64,000 nt of DNA, from NCBI RefSeq assembly GCF_013393185.1, contig NZ_QJQX01000080.1, positions 112,189 to 176,188 on the forward strand, in the 5' to 3' direction. Of the stretch, positions 32,381 to 39,748 are shown one piece after another (the stretch's first letter is position 1; every line of letters begins with the position of its first letter). The position numbers and the translations under genes were made by a program. Source of the stretch: Sphingobium lactosutens. Lineage in GTDB: Bacteria; Pseudomonadota; Alphaproteobacteria; Sphingomonadales; Sphingomonadaceae. The notes under the pieces were generated by a model. The model saw nothing but the letters and a program-made list of their open reading frames with translations, was not told the origin of the DNA and made no database searches.

Positions 32381-33114
32381 CTTCCGGGCGCGCAACGATT
32401 GATGGTTTCGGACGGCAACATGTCCTTCAGCCGCGCGCGCACGACCTTGACCCAGATCCGATAGCCCCGCGGGTTCATATGGACCCCGTCCGGCTGGTAA
32501 TTGTCGCCCATCCGGCCGTTGACCAGCAGTGGAGTGGTGATGTCGCCATAATAGACCCGCTGCGCGTGCGGGATGAGCCGCTGGGCAGCCAGATTGAACA
32601 GCCGCTGGTCGGGCAGAAATTTCGCCCGGCCGGGGCTGGGTTTGGCCGACAGCAGCAGCACGGGCACGTCCCCCAGCAAATGGGTGCGCAGGTCGAGCAG
32701 GGTCGCAAGCTGCCGGACCACGGTGCGCACCGGTACGCTTTCCGCGATGTCATTTTCTCCGACATAGAGGATGATCGCCTGCGGGCGACCTTCCCTTGCC
32801 GGCCGGATATTGGCGAAGCGGGGAATGATGTCGCTGAGCGTTGCGCTGTTGATTCCGCGGTTGCGGACCTTCCACGGTGTCATGTCCCGATCGAGGCTGG
32901 TCCAGCGATGGATGGATGAGCTGCCGACGAACCAGAGCATGCAATCGCCGTCGGATGGCTGGGCGTCCGGCAGGGTCGCCGTCGCCTGCCGATAATATTG
33001 GCTTGCCTTCCAGCCACCGAAAATAGCGCCGAAGACGAGCAGGGGGACGGCGATCTTGGCGAGGGGGGTATCGAGCTTCGACAATCCATTCTCCGCGAAA
33101 AGCTGCGATACCAT
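32377..33114 (-). CDS. Membrane-anchored SGNH/GDSL hydrolase
   Basis: 245 residues. One N-terminal transmembrane anchor (IAVPLLVFGAIFGGW, about 21-35) would place the enzyme outside the cytoplasm. SGNH blocks are visible: block I FVGSSSIHRW with the nucleophile at about Ser66, block II NRGINSATLSD, block III YVGENDIAES (Asn121), and block V DGVHMNPRGY (Asp, His about 209-212). The fold serves esterases and deacetylases acting on lipids or polysaccharides. It is divergent from an acyltransferase-3 gene (start at 33231), and this pairing suggests addition and removal of acyl groups on an envelope glycan. Confidence 0.87.
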   Translation of the reverse strand: MVSQLFAENGLSKLDTPLAKIAVPLLVFGAIFGGWKASQYYRQATATLPDAQPSDGDCMLWFVGSSSIHRWTSLDRDMTPWKVRNRGINSATLSDIIPRFANIRPAREGRPQAIILYVGENDIAESVPVRTVVRQLATLLDLRTHLLGDVPVLLLSAKPSPGRAKFLPDQRLFNLAAQRLIPHAQRVYYGDITTPLLVNGRMGDNYQPDGVHMNPRGYRIWVKVVRARLKDMLPSETINRCAPGS

Positions 33115-33230
33115 AAGCTTATTGTGACTGCCTTGCCAAAAGATTACGCCGTCATGAGTTGTTCACCAATTGCGTTAAGTTGATCTTCGTTCCGCCTTCC
33201 TATCTTCCAAGATGGGGCAAGGAGTCGGGG

Positions 33231-34187
33231 GTGGACAAGAATCCGTCAGTGGATCTGCTGAAGGGCGTGCTGATCCTGCTCGTCATGATCGGCCACGCCA
33301 TGGAGATCACGCAGCATCAGCATCCGATCCTGTGGATCGGGGCGGGCTTCCGTATGCCGCTCATGATCGGGATATCGGGCTATCTGCTCAACGTCACCGC
33401 CCTGCGCAGCGCATCGACACAACAATTATTCGGCCGTTATGGCCGGCGGATGCTGATCCCCTGGGGCGTCGCCATGCTGGTCTATGTCTTCACGGGCGGA
33501 TGGCCGATGGGATGGATCGCGGCGATCGACCTGTTGCTGCAGCCGCCCTTTCATCTCTGGTATGTGCCGGTCCTCTTCTTCCTGGTCATGCTGACACGGC
33601 TGATACCGTTGCAGCCGATCCTGCTGCTCACCATCGGCGCGCCCGTCAGCCTGGCGATCATGGCCGGATTCGGGCCGGACCATGGTGCGATCGGCGCCGG
33701 GGCGCTGGCATTGGATAACCGCTTCCTGCGCTATCCGGTCTATTTCTTCTTCGGCATGCTGATGGCCGAGCGCGGCATGCCGAAACGCTATCTGGCGGTG
33801 GCGCTGCTGGTCGCCGCGCTGGGTATGGGCTGGTGGTCCGGACTGGCGCGGGGAGTCAGTCCGCTGACACTGATGGCGGCGCGCCTGCTGATGTGCCTGG
33901 GGTTGATCGCGCTGCTACCGGCATTGTCATCGTTGCGGCTGCGTGTCGCGCCGCTCAATGCGATCGGGCGGGACAGCCTGTTCTTCTATCTCTGGCATCC
34001 GCTTGTCATGGCATTGCTGGTCGCGAACGGCGCAGGGGCGGAGGCCATGCTGGCCCTGTCAGTACCAGGCCTGTTCCTGGCCGGCCGGGCGAGCGCCCGC
34101 TTCCCCGCGCTGGGACAGTTGCTGGGGAGCGCGCCGATGCGGCGCGCGCCCGTGGCTGTGGCCCGTCCCTTGCCGCAGGCGGTCTAG
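33231..34187 (+). CDS. Acyltransferase family 3 (OafA/NolL-like) membrane protein
   Basis: 318 residues from GTG 33231, which has AAGGAG 7 bases upstream. About ten membrane segments. The family N terminus is clear: VDLLKGVLILLVMIGHAMEI (about residue 7-26) with the catalytic-type His in IGHA, then GFRMPLMIGISGYLLN, ending with the ARLLMCLGLIALLPALSS helices and FFYLWHPLVMALLVANG. These inner-membrane proteins transfer acetyl or other acyl groups to surface carbohydrates. It lacks the extra SGNH domain that some members carry fused; the separate SGNH gene next to it may fill this place. Confidence 0.9.
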   Translation: MDKNPSVDLLKGVLILLVMIGHAMEITQHQHPILWIGAGFRMPLMIGISGYLLNVTALRSASTQQLFGRYGRRMLIPWGVAMLVYVFTGGWPMGWIAAIDLLLQPPFHLWYVPVLFFLVMLTRLIPLQPILLLTIGAPVSLAIMAGFGPDHGAIGAGALALDNRFLRYPVYFFFGMLMAERGMPKRYLAVALLVAALGMGWWSGLARGVSPLTLMAARLLMCLGLIALLPALSSLRLRVAPLNAIGRDSLFFYLWHPLVMALLVANGAGAEAMLALSVPGLFLAGRASARFPALGQLLGSAPMRRAPVAVARPLPQAV

Positions 34188-34191
34188 CGCC

Positions 34192-34749
34192 TCACAGCTT
34201 CCCATATTTGGCTTCGAAGCCGGCGACATCGCCCGCAGCCAGATATTTGGCCTGATCGATCCATTGATCGCGAACCGGGCGCCCCTTGAAATTGCCGAGC
34301 TTGCCGTCGATCGTGGCGATGTCGGCGTCGGACCAGGCGGCGATCTGGGCATAGCGGGTGACGCCCAGTTCGATCAGCAGCGTCTTGAGCTTGGGGCCGA
34401 CGCCCTTGAGCTTGAGCAGGTCGTCGATCTCCGAAGCGGGCGCCACGGAAGCGGTTGCGGGTGCCGGAGCGGGCGTCGGTTCAACGACAGGTTGCGGTTC
34501 GGGGGCGACTGCGACTGGTACCGGCGACGGCGCGATCGGATCGGCTACGGCCGGCGCCACCGGCGGTTGCACGACAGTCGGCGTTTCCGGCGGGGTATCG
34601 ACCAGGGGCTGCGGCGCAGGGGGAACAATCGGCTCCATCGGCACGTCGGCGCCGGACTTGTTCTTACCCGACAGCAGGAACACCAGGCCGATGATCACCA
34701 GCAGCCCCACCAGCAGCCACAGGCCATAGTCCATGAAGAATTCCTGCAT
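34192..34749 (-). CDS. Membrane-anchored protein with C-terminal helix-hairpin-helix domain
   Basis: 185 residues. N-terminal membrane segment YGLWLLVGLLVIIGLVFLLSG (about 8-28), then a Pro/Ala/Val-rich linker of about 75 residues (PPAPQPLVDTPPETPTV... PTPAPAPATAS), then an HhH-type domain at about 108-183: EIDDLLKLKGVGPKLKTLLIELGVTRYAQIAAWSDADIATI and a tail FKGRPVRDQWIDQAKYLAAG. The latter resembles the flap-endonuclease-like HhH family seen next to ribosomal L21 or S8 genes. A DNA-binding fold tethered to the membrane is unusual; topology and function are unknown. Confidence 0.8.
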   Translation of the reverse strand: MQEFFMDYGLWLLVGLLVIIGLVFLLSGKNKSGADVPMEPIVPPAPQPLVDTPPETPTVVQPPVAPAVADPIAPSPVPVAVAPEPQPVVEPTPAPAPATASVAPASEIDDLLKLKGVGPKLKTLLIELGVTRYAQIAAWSDADIATIDGKLGNFKGRPVRDQWIDQAKYLAAGDVAGFEAKYGKL

Positions 34750-34830
34750 CGCGCATCACCTCCCTTGTTTGAGTGCCTGTTTGCGTATCGGCGCCTATTT
34801 AAGGATGCTAACGCTTGAGGGGCAAGAGCG

Positions 34831-36108
34831 TCACGCCTTTTCGCGCGCGACCTCCCGCCAACCGATGTCCCGGCGGCAGAAGCCGGTGGGGAAATCGATC
34901 GCATCGACGGCGGCATAGGCGGCGGCCTGCGCCGCGCTCACCGTGTCGCCCGTCGCGGTGACGTTCAGCACGCGCCCGCCACTGGCGACCAGCGCGCCAT
35001 TCTTGTCGGCGGTGCCGGCGTGGAAGACCTTCGCGCCGCCCTTCTCCGCCGCTTCGATTCCCGTGATCGCGCCGCCCTTTTCAGGCGTGCCGGGATAGTT
35101 GTTGGCGGCCATGACGATGGTGAGCGCGGTGCGATCGGCCAGCGTCACCGGTCCCTGCTCGGCCAGCTTGCCCTGCGCCACGGCAAGCAGCAGCTCCACC
35201 AGATCGCCGTCGAAACGGGTCATCAGCACCTGGCATTCGGGGTCGCCGAAGCGCGCATTATATTCGATCAGCTTCGGCCCTTCGGCGGTCAGCATCAGGC
35301 CCGCATAGAGCACGCCCGAATAGGGAATCCCCTCGGCCGCCAGCGTGTCGACGGTCGGCTTGATGATCTTTTCCAGCACCTCCGCCTCCAGTTCGGGCGT
35401 CAGCACGCGGGCCGGGCTGTAGGCACCCATGCCGCCGGTATTGGGACCGGTGTCGCCGTCGCCGACCCGCTTATGATCCTGCGCCGATCCGAAGGGCAGG
35501 ATCGCGCTGCCGTCGGTAAGGGCGAAGAAGCTCGCTTCCTCGCCGGTCATGAATTCTTCCAGCACCACTTCCTCGCCCGCCGCCCCGAACGCGCCGGAGA
35601 ACATGGAATCGAGCGCCTCCAGCGCCTCTTCACGGGTTTCGGCGATGATCACGCCCTTGCCCGCCGCGAGGCCATCGGCCTTGATCACCACCGGCAGCGT
35701 GAAGTCGTCGAGCGCGGCGATCGCGCCATCCTTGCTGGTGACGCGGAGATAGGCGGCGGTGGGGATATCGGCGCGCTTGCACAGATCCTTGGTGAAGCCC
35801 TTGGAGCCTTCCAACTGCGCCGGCTTCTTGTTGGGACCGAAGACGGCGACGCCCATCGTGCGCAGATTGTCGGCCAGGCCATCGACCAGAGGCGCTTCCG
35901 GCCCGATCACGACCAGACCGATCGAATGGCGGATGCAGAAATCCAGCACCGCGCGATGATCGGTCGGATCGAGGTCGACCAGTGTGGCGTGCTGCGCTAT
36001 GCCGGGATTGCCGGGCGCCGCGTACAGCGTCTTGAGGGCCGGCGATTGCGCCAGCTTCCACGCCAGCGCATGTTCGCGGCCGCCGCCGCCAAGCAGAAGG
36101 ATGTTCAT
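34831..36108 (-). CDS. purD: Phosphoribosylamine-glycine ligase
   Basis: 425 residues from ATG 36108 (MNILLLGGGGREHALAWKL); ATG 36117 in frame has GGGG nearer. An ATP-grasp enzyme of purine synthesis that forms GAR from phosphoribosylamine, glycine and ATP. Visible: the N-terminal nucleotide fold GGGGREHAL, KADGLAAGKGVIIAETREEA (about 145-164), EEFMTGEEASFFALTDG, and GPNTGGMGAYSPARVLTPE. Its 5' end overlaps the start of xseA on the opposite strand, so both promoters lie within coding DNA. Confidence 0.97.
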   Translation of the reverse strand: MNILLLGGGGREHALAWKLAQSPALKTLYAAPGNPGIAQHATLVDLDPTDHRAVLDFCIRHSIGLVVIGPEAPLVDGLADNLRTMGVAVFGPNKKPAQLEGSKGFTKDLCKRADIPTAAYLRVTSKDGAIAALDDFTLPVVIKADGLAAGKGVIIAETREEALEALDSMFSGAFGAAGEEVVLEEFMTGEEASFFALTDGSAILPFGSAQDHKRVGDGDTGPNTGGMGAYSPARVLTPELEAEVLEKIIKPTVDTLAAEGIPYSGVLYAGLMLTAEGPKLIEYNARFGDPECQVLMTRFDGDLVELLLAVAQGKLAEQGPVTLADRTALTIVMAANNYPGTPEKGGAITGIEAAEKGGAKVFHAGTADKNGALVASGGRVLNVTATGDTVSAAQAAAYAAVDAIDFPTGFCRRDIGWREVAREKA

Positions 36109-37612
36109 GTCGCCCATGTCCCCGGAAATTGATGCCTATGACAGTTCGGGCCGCCTGTTAGCCGAGGAACGCGCGGGCGACAACGCGCCGCCGCTTTCGG
36201 TCAGCGAATTGTCGGGATTGCTGAAGCGCACGGTCGAGGACCGGTTCGGCCATGTCCGGCTGCGCGGCGAGATTTCGGGCTTCAAGCGGGCGGCGTCGGG
36301 GCATCTCTATCTGGCGCTGAAAGACGACAATGCCGTCATCGACGGGGTGATGTGGAAGGGCGGGGCGCAGCGCCTCGCCTTCCAGCCGCAGGATGGCGTG
36401 GAGGTGATCGCCACCGGCAAGCTGACCACCTATCCGGGGCGATCCAAATATCAGATCGTGATCGACCGGATGGAACTGGCCGGCGAAGGCGCGCTGATGG
36501 CGTTGCTGGAAAAGCTGAAGGCCAAGCTGGCGGGCGAAGGGCTGTTCGCGCCCGAACGCAAGAAGGCGCTGCCGTTCCTGCCGCGCACGATCGGCGTCGT
36601 GACGTCGCCCACGGGCGCGGTGATCCGCGACATTCTCCATCGGCTTGAGGATCGCTGCCCGACCAATGTGCTGCTCTGGCCGGTGCTGGTGCAGGGGCAG
36701 GGCGCGGCCGAGCAGGTGGCCCGCGCCGTCCGCGGCTTTTCGGCGATGGACGGCAGCGGCCCGCTGCCCCGGCCCGATCTGGTGATCGTCGCGCGCGGCG
36801 GCGGGTCGATCGAGGATCTGTGGAGCTTCAACGAGGAAATCGTCGTCCGCGCCGTCGCCGACTGCACCATCCCGATCATTTCGGCGGTGGGGCATGAGAC
36901 CGACACGACGCTGTGCGACTATGCCGCCGACCGTCGTGCGCCGACGCCCACCGCCGCCGCCGAAATGGCGGTGCCGGTGCGCGCGGAACTGCTCGCTGGC
37001 TTGAGCGAAATGGGCCTGCGGGCCGGGCGCGCGGTGCGCCGGGGGGCGGTGCAGGCGCGCGAACGACTGGAGATGCAGGCGCGGCTGATGCCGACGCCCG
37101 ATATGCTGCTCGCGCCGCAGCGGCAGCGGCTGGACCAGTTGTCCGATGGCCTCGTCAACGGGCTGCGCCATCGCCTCGCCGATGCGCGCGCGCATCTGGG
37201 GCAGGCGGGCGGCGCGTTGCGCCCGGCGCTGCTGCGCCAGCATGTGACGCGGGCCAGCGAGCGGCTCGACCGGCTGAAGCTGCGGCCCGACTATCTGTCG
37301 CGCGCCCTGTCCGACCGGGCCACCGCCTTCGACCGGGTATCGCGCCATTTCGCCTCGCTCAATCCCGACCTGCCTTTGCAGCGCGGCTATGCGCGGGTGA
37401 TGGCGGCGGGCCAGCTGGTGCAGTCGGTCGTGGCGGCGCAGGCGGCGGGCCAGGTGACGCTGCACTTCAAGGACGGGACGGTCGACGCCGCGGTCGGAGA
37501 TGTGTCGGCGCCGCTTGAGAAGCCGGCCATCGCCTCTATATCCGCTGCAGCCCGTCCCATTCGTAAAGTGCGCGGGACGGAGGAAGGGCAGCAGCAGGAT
37601 CTTTTTTCCTGA
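36107..37612 (+). CDS. xseA: Exodeoxyribonuclease VII large subunit
   Basis: 501 residues if started at ATG 36107 (AGAAGG 6 bases upstream) or 498 from ATG 36116 (MSPEIDAYD). The N-terminal OB-fold runs from LSVSELSGLLKRTVEDRFGHVRLRGEISG to about residue 120 and includes KYQIVIDRMELAGEGALM. The catalytic domain shows KKALPFLPRTIGVVTSPTGAVIRDI, LVIVARGGGSIEDLWSFNEE and VGHETDTTLCDYAADRRAPTPTAAAE. A helical part and RGYARV near the C terminus follow. With XseB it degrades single-stranded DNA. xseB is not in the window. Confidence 0.97.
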   Translation: MSPMSPEIDAYDSSGRLLAEERAGDNAPPLSVSELSGLLKRTVEDRFGHVRLRGEISGFKRAASGHLYLALKDDNAVIDGVMWKGGAQRLAFQPQDGVEVIATGKLTTYPGRSKYQIVIDRMELAGEGALMALLEKLKAKLAGEGLFAPERKKALPFLPRTIGVVTSPTGAVIRDILHRLEDRCPTNVLLWPVLVQGQGAAEQVARAVRGFSAMDGSGPLPRPDLVIVARGGGSIEDLWSFNEEIVVRAVADCTIPIISAVGHETDTTLCDYAADRRAPTPTAAAEMAVPVRAELLAGLSEMGLRAGRAVRRGAVQARERLEMQARLMPTPDMLLAPQRQRLDQLSDGLVNGLRHRLADARAHLGQAGGALRPALLRQHVTRASERLDRLKLRPDYLSRALSDRATAFDRVSRHFASLNPDLPLQRGYARVMAAGQLVQSVVAAQAAGQVTLHFKDGTVDAAVGDVSAPLEKPAIASISAAARPIRKVRGTEEGQQQDLFS

Positions 37613-37620
37613 TGCCGGTG

Positions 37621-37722
37621 CTTAGAGCAGATTGCGATCCGATTGCATCGGCTCGACTGCTCTAAGCCTTTGTTTACCGCGTTTTCCGAGTCAGCAAGTG
37701 ATTCCACCTGCTTGGAAAACGC
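37621..37722 (+). repeat. Two-hairpin intergenic repeat, copy B
   Basis: First hairpin: CTTAGAGCAG/CTGCTCTAAG (37621-37630 with 37657-37666) enclosing CCGAT/ATCGG. Second: GCGTTTTCC/GGAAAACGC (37679-37687 with 37714-37722) enclosing AGCAAGTG/CACCTGCT. The core GTTTTCCGAGTCAGCA... is the type of intergenic palindrome widespread in Rhizobiales and sphingomonads, and its second hairpin matches copy A. It separates xseA from the DUF2093 gene. Confidence 0.75.
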
Positions 37723-37741
37723 TCAAGAAGGCCGATTGACC

Positions 37742-37954
37742 ATGTTGATGTCCAACCGCGACCGCGTCGCCCGTCTCCATTATATGCCCTACAGCTTTCG
37801 CGTGCTGCAGGCCGGGGATCATGTCCTGTGCGCCGTCACCGGGCAGAGGATCGCGCTGGAGGATTTGCGCTACTGGAGCATCGCGCGGCAGGAACCCTAT
37901 GCCAGCGCCGAAGCCTCGGCGCAGGCGGAACTGAAGGCTGCGCGCGCCGGATGA
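37742..37954 (+). CDS. DUF2093 protein
   Basis: 70 residues; ATG 37742 has AGAAGG upstream at about 10 bases, and an in-frame ATG lies 2 codons later. The sequence DRVARLHYMPYSFRVLQAG followed by HVLCAVTGQRIALEDLRYWS is the DUF2093 signature, a small cytoplasmic protein of alphaproteobacteria without known function. Possibly a zinc-free single-Cys strand protein. Its TGA overlaps the ATG of the LytM peptidase gene, so the two are translated together; xseA-DUF2093-M23 order is found in relatives. Confidence 0.85.
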   Translation: MLMSNRDRVARLHYMPYSFRVLQAGDHVLCAVTGQRIALEDLRYWSIARQEPYASAEASAQAELKAARAG

Positions 37955-38805
37955 GGCGGATTGCCGTTGCAGCGCTTCTGGCGGGCTCGATGCTTCTGCC
38001 GTCGGGCGGTGCTGCGGCGCCTGCTGTTCAGGCTGCGATAGCCGCTGACCTACGACTGGATGGTTCGCTGATTCAAGGCGGAGCCGTTACCGGAACCGCG
38101 CCGACGGGGACGGTTGCCCTGTATCTCGACGATCAGCTGGTGCCGGTCGATGCCGATGGCCGCTTCCTGATCGCTTTCGACCGGGACGCGAAACCCAGCG
38201 CTCGTCTGGCGGCGCGTTTGGCCGATGGCCGAACGATCGAGCGGCAACTGGCGATCGCCCCCCGCGACTGGCGGATCGAGCGCATCAACGCACCGATGCG
38301 TCCGACCAGGAACAGCGAGGCCTTCATGGCGCTGCGCCTGCCCGAACTGGAAGCGATCGAGAATGCCCGCAAGATGGTGACGGACGCGCAGGGCTGGCGC
38401 CAGCATTTCATCTGGCCGCGCACCGGCCGCATTTCCGGCCTGTTCGGATCGCAGCGCATCTATCAGGGGCAGCCGGGCGCCTATCATGGCGGCGTCGATA
38501 TCGCCGGCGCAACGGGGACGCCGGTGATTGCCCCGGCGGACGGGGTCGTGATCCTTGCGGCTGCGGACAAGCCCTTCACGCTCGAAGGGCACCTGCTGAT
38601 GATCGACCATGGCCATGGCCTCAACAGCGCCTTCCTGCACCTGTCGCGGATCGATGTGAAGCCGGGCGACCATGTCCGCCAGGGCCAGCAGATCGGCGCC
38701 ATCGGCGCGACCGGTCGCGCGACCGGCCCGCATCTTCACTGGGGCATGAAATGGAATGCGGCGCGGATCGATCCGCTGCTGATCGCCGGGCCGATGCCGC
38801 AATAG
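37951..38805 (+). CDS. Secreted M23 (LytM) metallopeptidase
   Basis: 284 residues. Signal peptide MRRIAVAALLAGSMLLPSGGAAA, a strand-rich N-terminal domain (about 30-115), then the LytM domain. Zinc ligands are present: His and Asp in AYHGGVDIAGATGTPV (about 172-178), and the HLHWGMKW motif near the end (about 262-269); GHGLNSAFLHLSRIDVKPGDHV connects them. It should cleave peptide crosslinks of peptidoglycan or activate other hydrolases. Start overlaps the DUF2093 stop (ATGA). Confidence 0.9.
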   Translation: MRRIAVAALLAGSMLLPSGGAAAPAVQAAIAADLRLDGSLIQGGAVTGTAPTGTVALYLDDQLVPVDADGRFLIAFDRDAKPSARLAARLADGRTIERQLAIAPRDWRIERINAPMRPTRNSEAFMALRLPELEAIENARKMVTDAQGWRQHFIWPRTGRISGLFGSQRIYQGQPGAYHGGVDIAGATGTPVIAPADGVVILAAADKPFTLEGHLLMIDHGHGLNSAFLHLSRIDVKPGDHVRQGQQIGAIGATGRATGPHLHWGMKWNAARIDPLLIAGPMPQ

Positions 38806-38815
38806 GGAGCGCGGA

Positions 38816-39358
38816 TCAGCTGACCCGCTTCATCCGCACGGCCCGGCCACCCTCGACCTTGCCCATGAAGCTGCCTATGGCGGCGCGGCGAATCTCGATC
38901 GTCTGGCCGACCTTGGGATCGCGCCCGTTAACGGCCTCGGTCGTCATCCACTGTGCGCCGTCTTCGAGCGTGATCTGCCACTTGCCATAGCCGATGCCGC
39001 GCAGCGAGGCGATCTTTGCCTGGATATGGCTGAAGCCTTCCTCTTCCTTCGCCTCATCCTTGTCGTCGCCGTCTCCCAGGAAGGGCAGTTTGGGGAAGGC
39101 GAAGCCGAACAGCGTCTTGCGCGTCTTGTTGAGCTCGCTCTTGTCCAGCACGACCACCTCGTCACGTTGCGAGGCCGTTTCCATCGCTCCGACCTGCTGG
39201 TCGAAACAGGCAAGGCGCTGGGTGTCATCGGCGATGCTGCGGCACTGAAGCAGATTCGTGAAGATTTCGGGCTTGGGCTGCTGCCTGGAAGCGGCCATGG
39301 CCTGCCCCGTGGTCAGGCAGAGGGGAAGTATCAGCAACCAGCCATTCTTGCCGTTCAT
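38816..39358 (-). CDS. Exported hypothetical protein
   Basis: 180 residues from ATG 39358, which has GGAG and GAG upstream. Signal peptide NGKNGWLLILPLCLTTGQAMA. The mature N terminus shows LLQCRSIADDTQRLACFDQQV, a C-x(n)-RLxCFD motif typical of small periplasmic proteins with a disulphide. The middle is charged (GDGDDKDEAKEEEGF), and the C-terminal domain (about 120-180) is strand-rich: KWQITLEDGAQWMTTEAVNG and GQTIEIRRAAIGSFMGKVEGGRAVRMKRV, resembling a small barrel. No function known. Confidence 0.78.
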   Translation of the reverse strand: MNGKNGWLLILPLCLTTGQAMAASRQQPKPEIFTNLLQCRSIADDTQRLACFDQQVGAMETASQRDEVVVLDKSELNKTRKTLFGFAFPKLPFLGDGDDKDEAKEEEGFSHIQAKIASLRGIGYGKWQITLEDGAQWMTTEAVNGRDPKVGQTIEIRRAAIGSFMGKVEGGRAVRMKRVS

Positions 39359-39486
39359 CTCCACAGTCTCCTTCGCCCAAGCCATCTAGGCCCTTAGCAT
39401 GCACCCGCCGGAACCAAGGTCAATATGAGCGTTGCCCGCCGGTCGCCCACCTTGCGAGCCACAATCCATCCTCTTTGCGCGGAATG

Positions 39487-39505
39487 TTTGCATTAATGCT
39501 ACAGG
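39487..39505 (+). promoter_or_regulatory. Receptor-type upstream motif, distal copy
   Basis: TTTGCATTAATGCTACAGG; its core matches the proximal copy 80 bases downstream in 15 of 17 positions (TTGCATTWATGMTACAG). Contains the palindrome GCATTAATGC. Confidence 0.5.
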
Positions 39506-39563
39506 TGTTTGTAAATTCGTGAAACAATCTTGCAACACGTTCGTAAAACAGCGGTGTTCGCGG

Positions 39564-39583
39564 CTTGTTGCATTTATGATACA
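39564..39583 (+). promoter_or_regulatory. Receptor-type upstream motif, proximal copy
   Basis: CTTGTTGCATTTATGATACA, ending 165 bases before the receptor 2 start. It aligns with the receptor 1 element over 20 bases (15 identical). TATGAT inside it could be an extended -10 box. Confidence 0.5.
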
Positions 39584-39748
39584 GCGCTGCCCAAAAGCGG
39601 CTTTTCGGCTTTCCCCCTGCTTTACAGCGCCATGAACCCCGCGCAGGTTCCCGCAATCCATGTGGGGGGACGCTGTCGGGCACCATTCCCTTCATATGCG
39701 AAAGCTAATGGCACTAACCTGCCAAACTCCAGAGCAAGGGACTGGACA

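Larger units (their letters stand above)
39359..39748 (+). other. Leader and promoter region of receptor 2 (about 390 bases)
   Basis: Contains two copies of a motif (39487-39505 and 39564-39583) also found before receptor 1, a partial look-alike at 39529-39550 (CTTGCAACACGTTCGTAAAA), and a leader that ends with GAGCAAGGGACTGGACA before the GTG start. Frames reading through this stretch (for example from 39530) are in frame with the receptor but lack a start signal. Confidence 0.55.
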
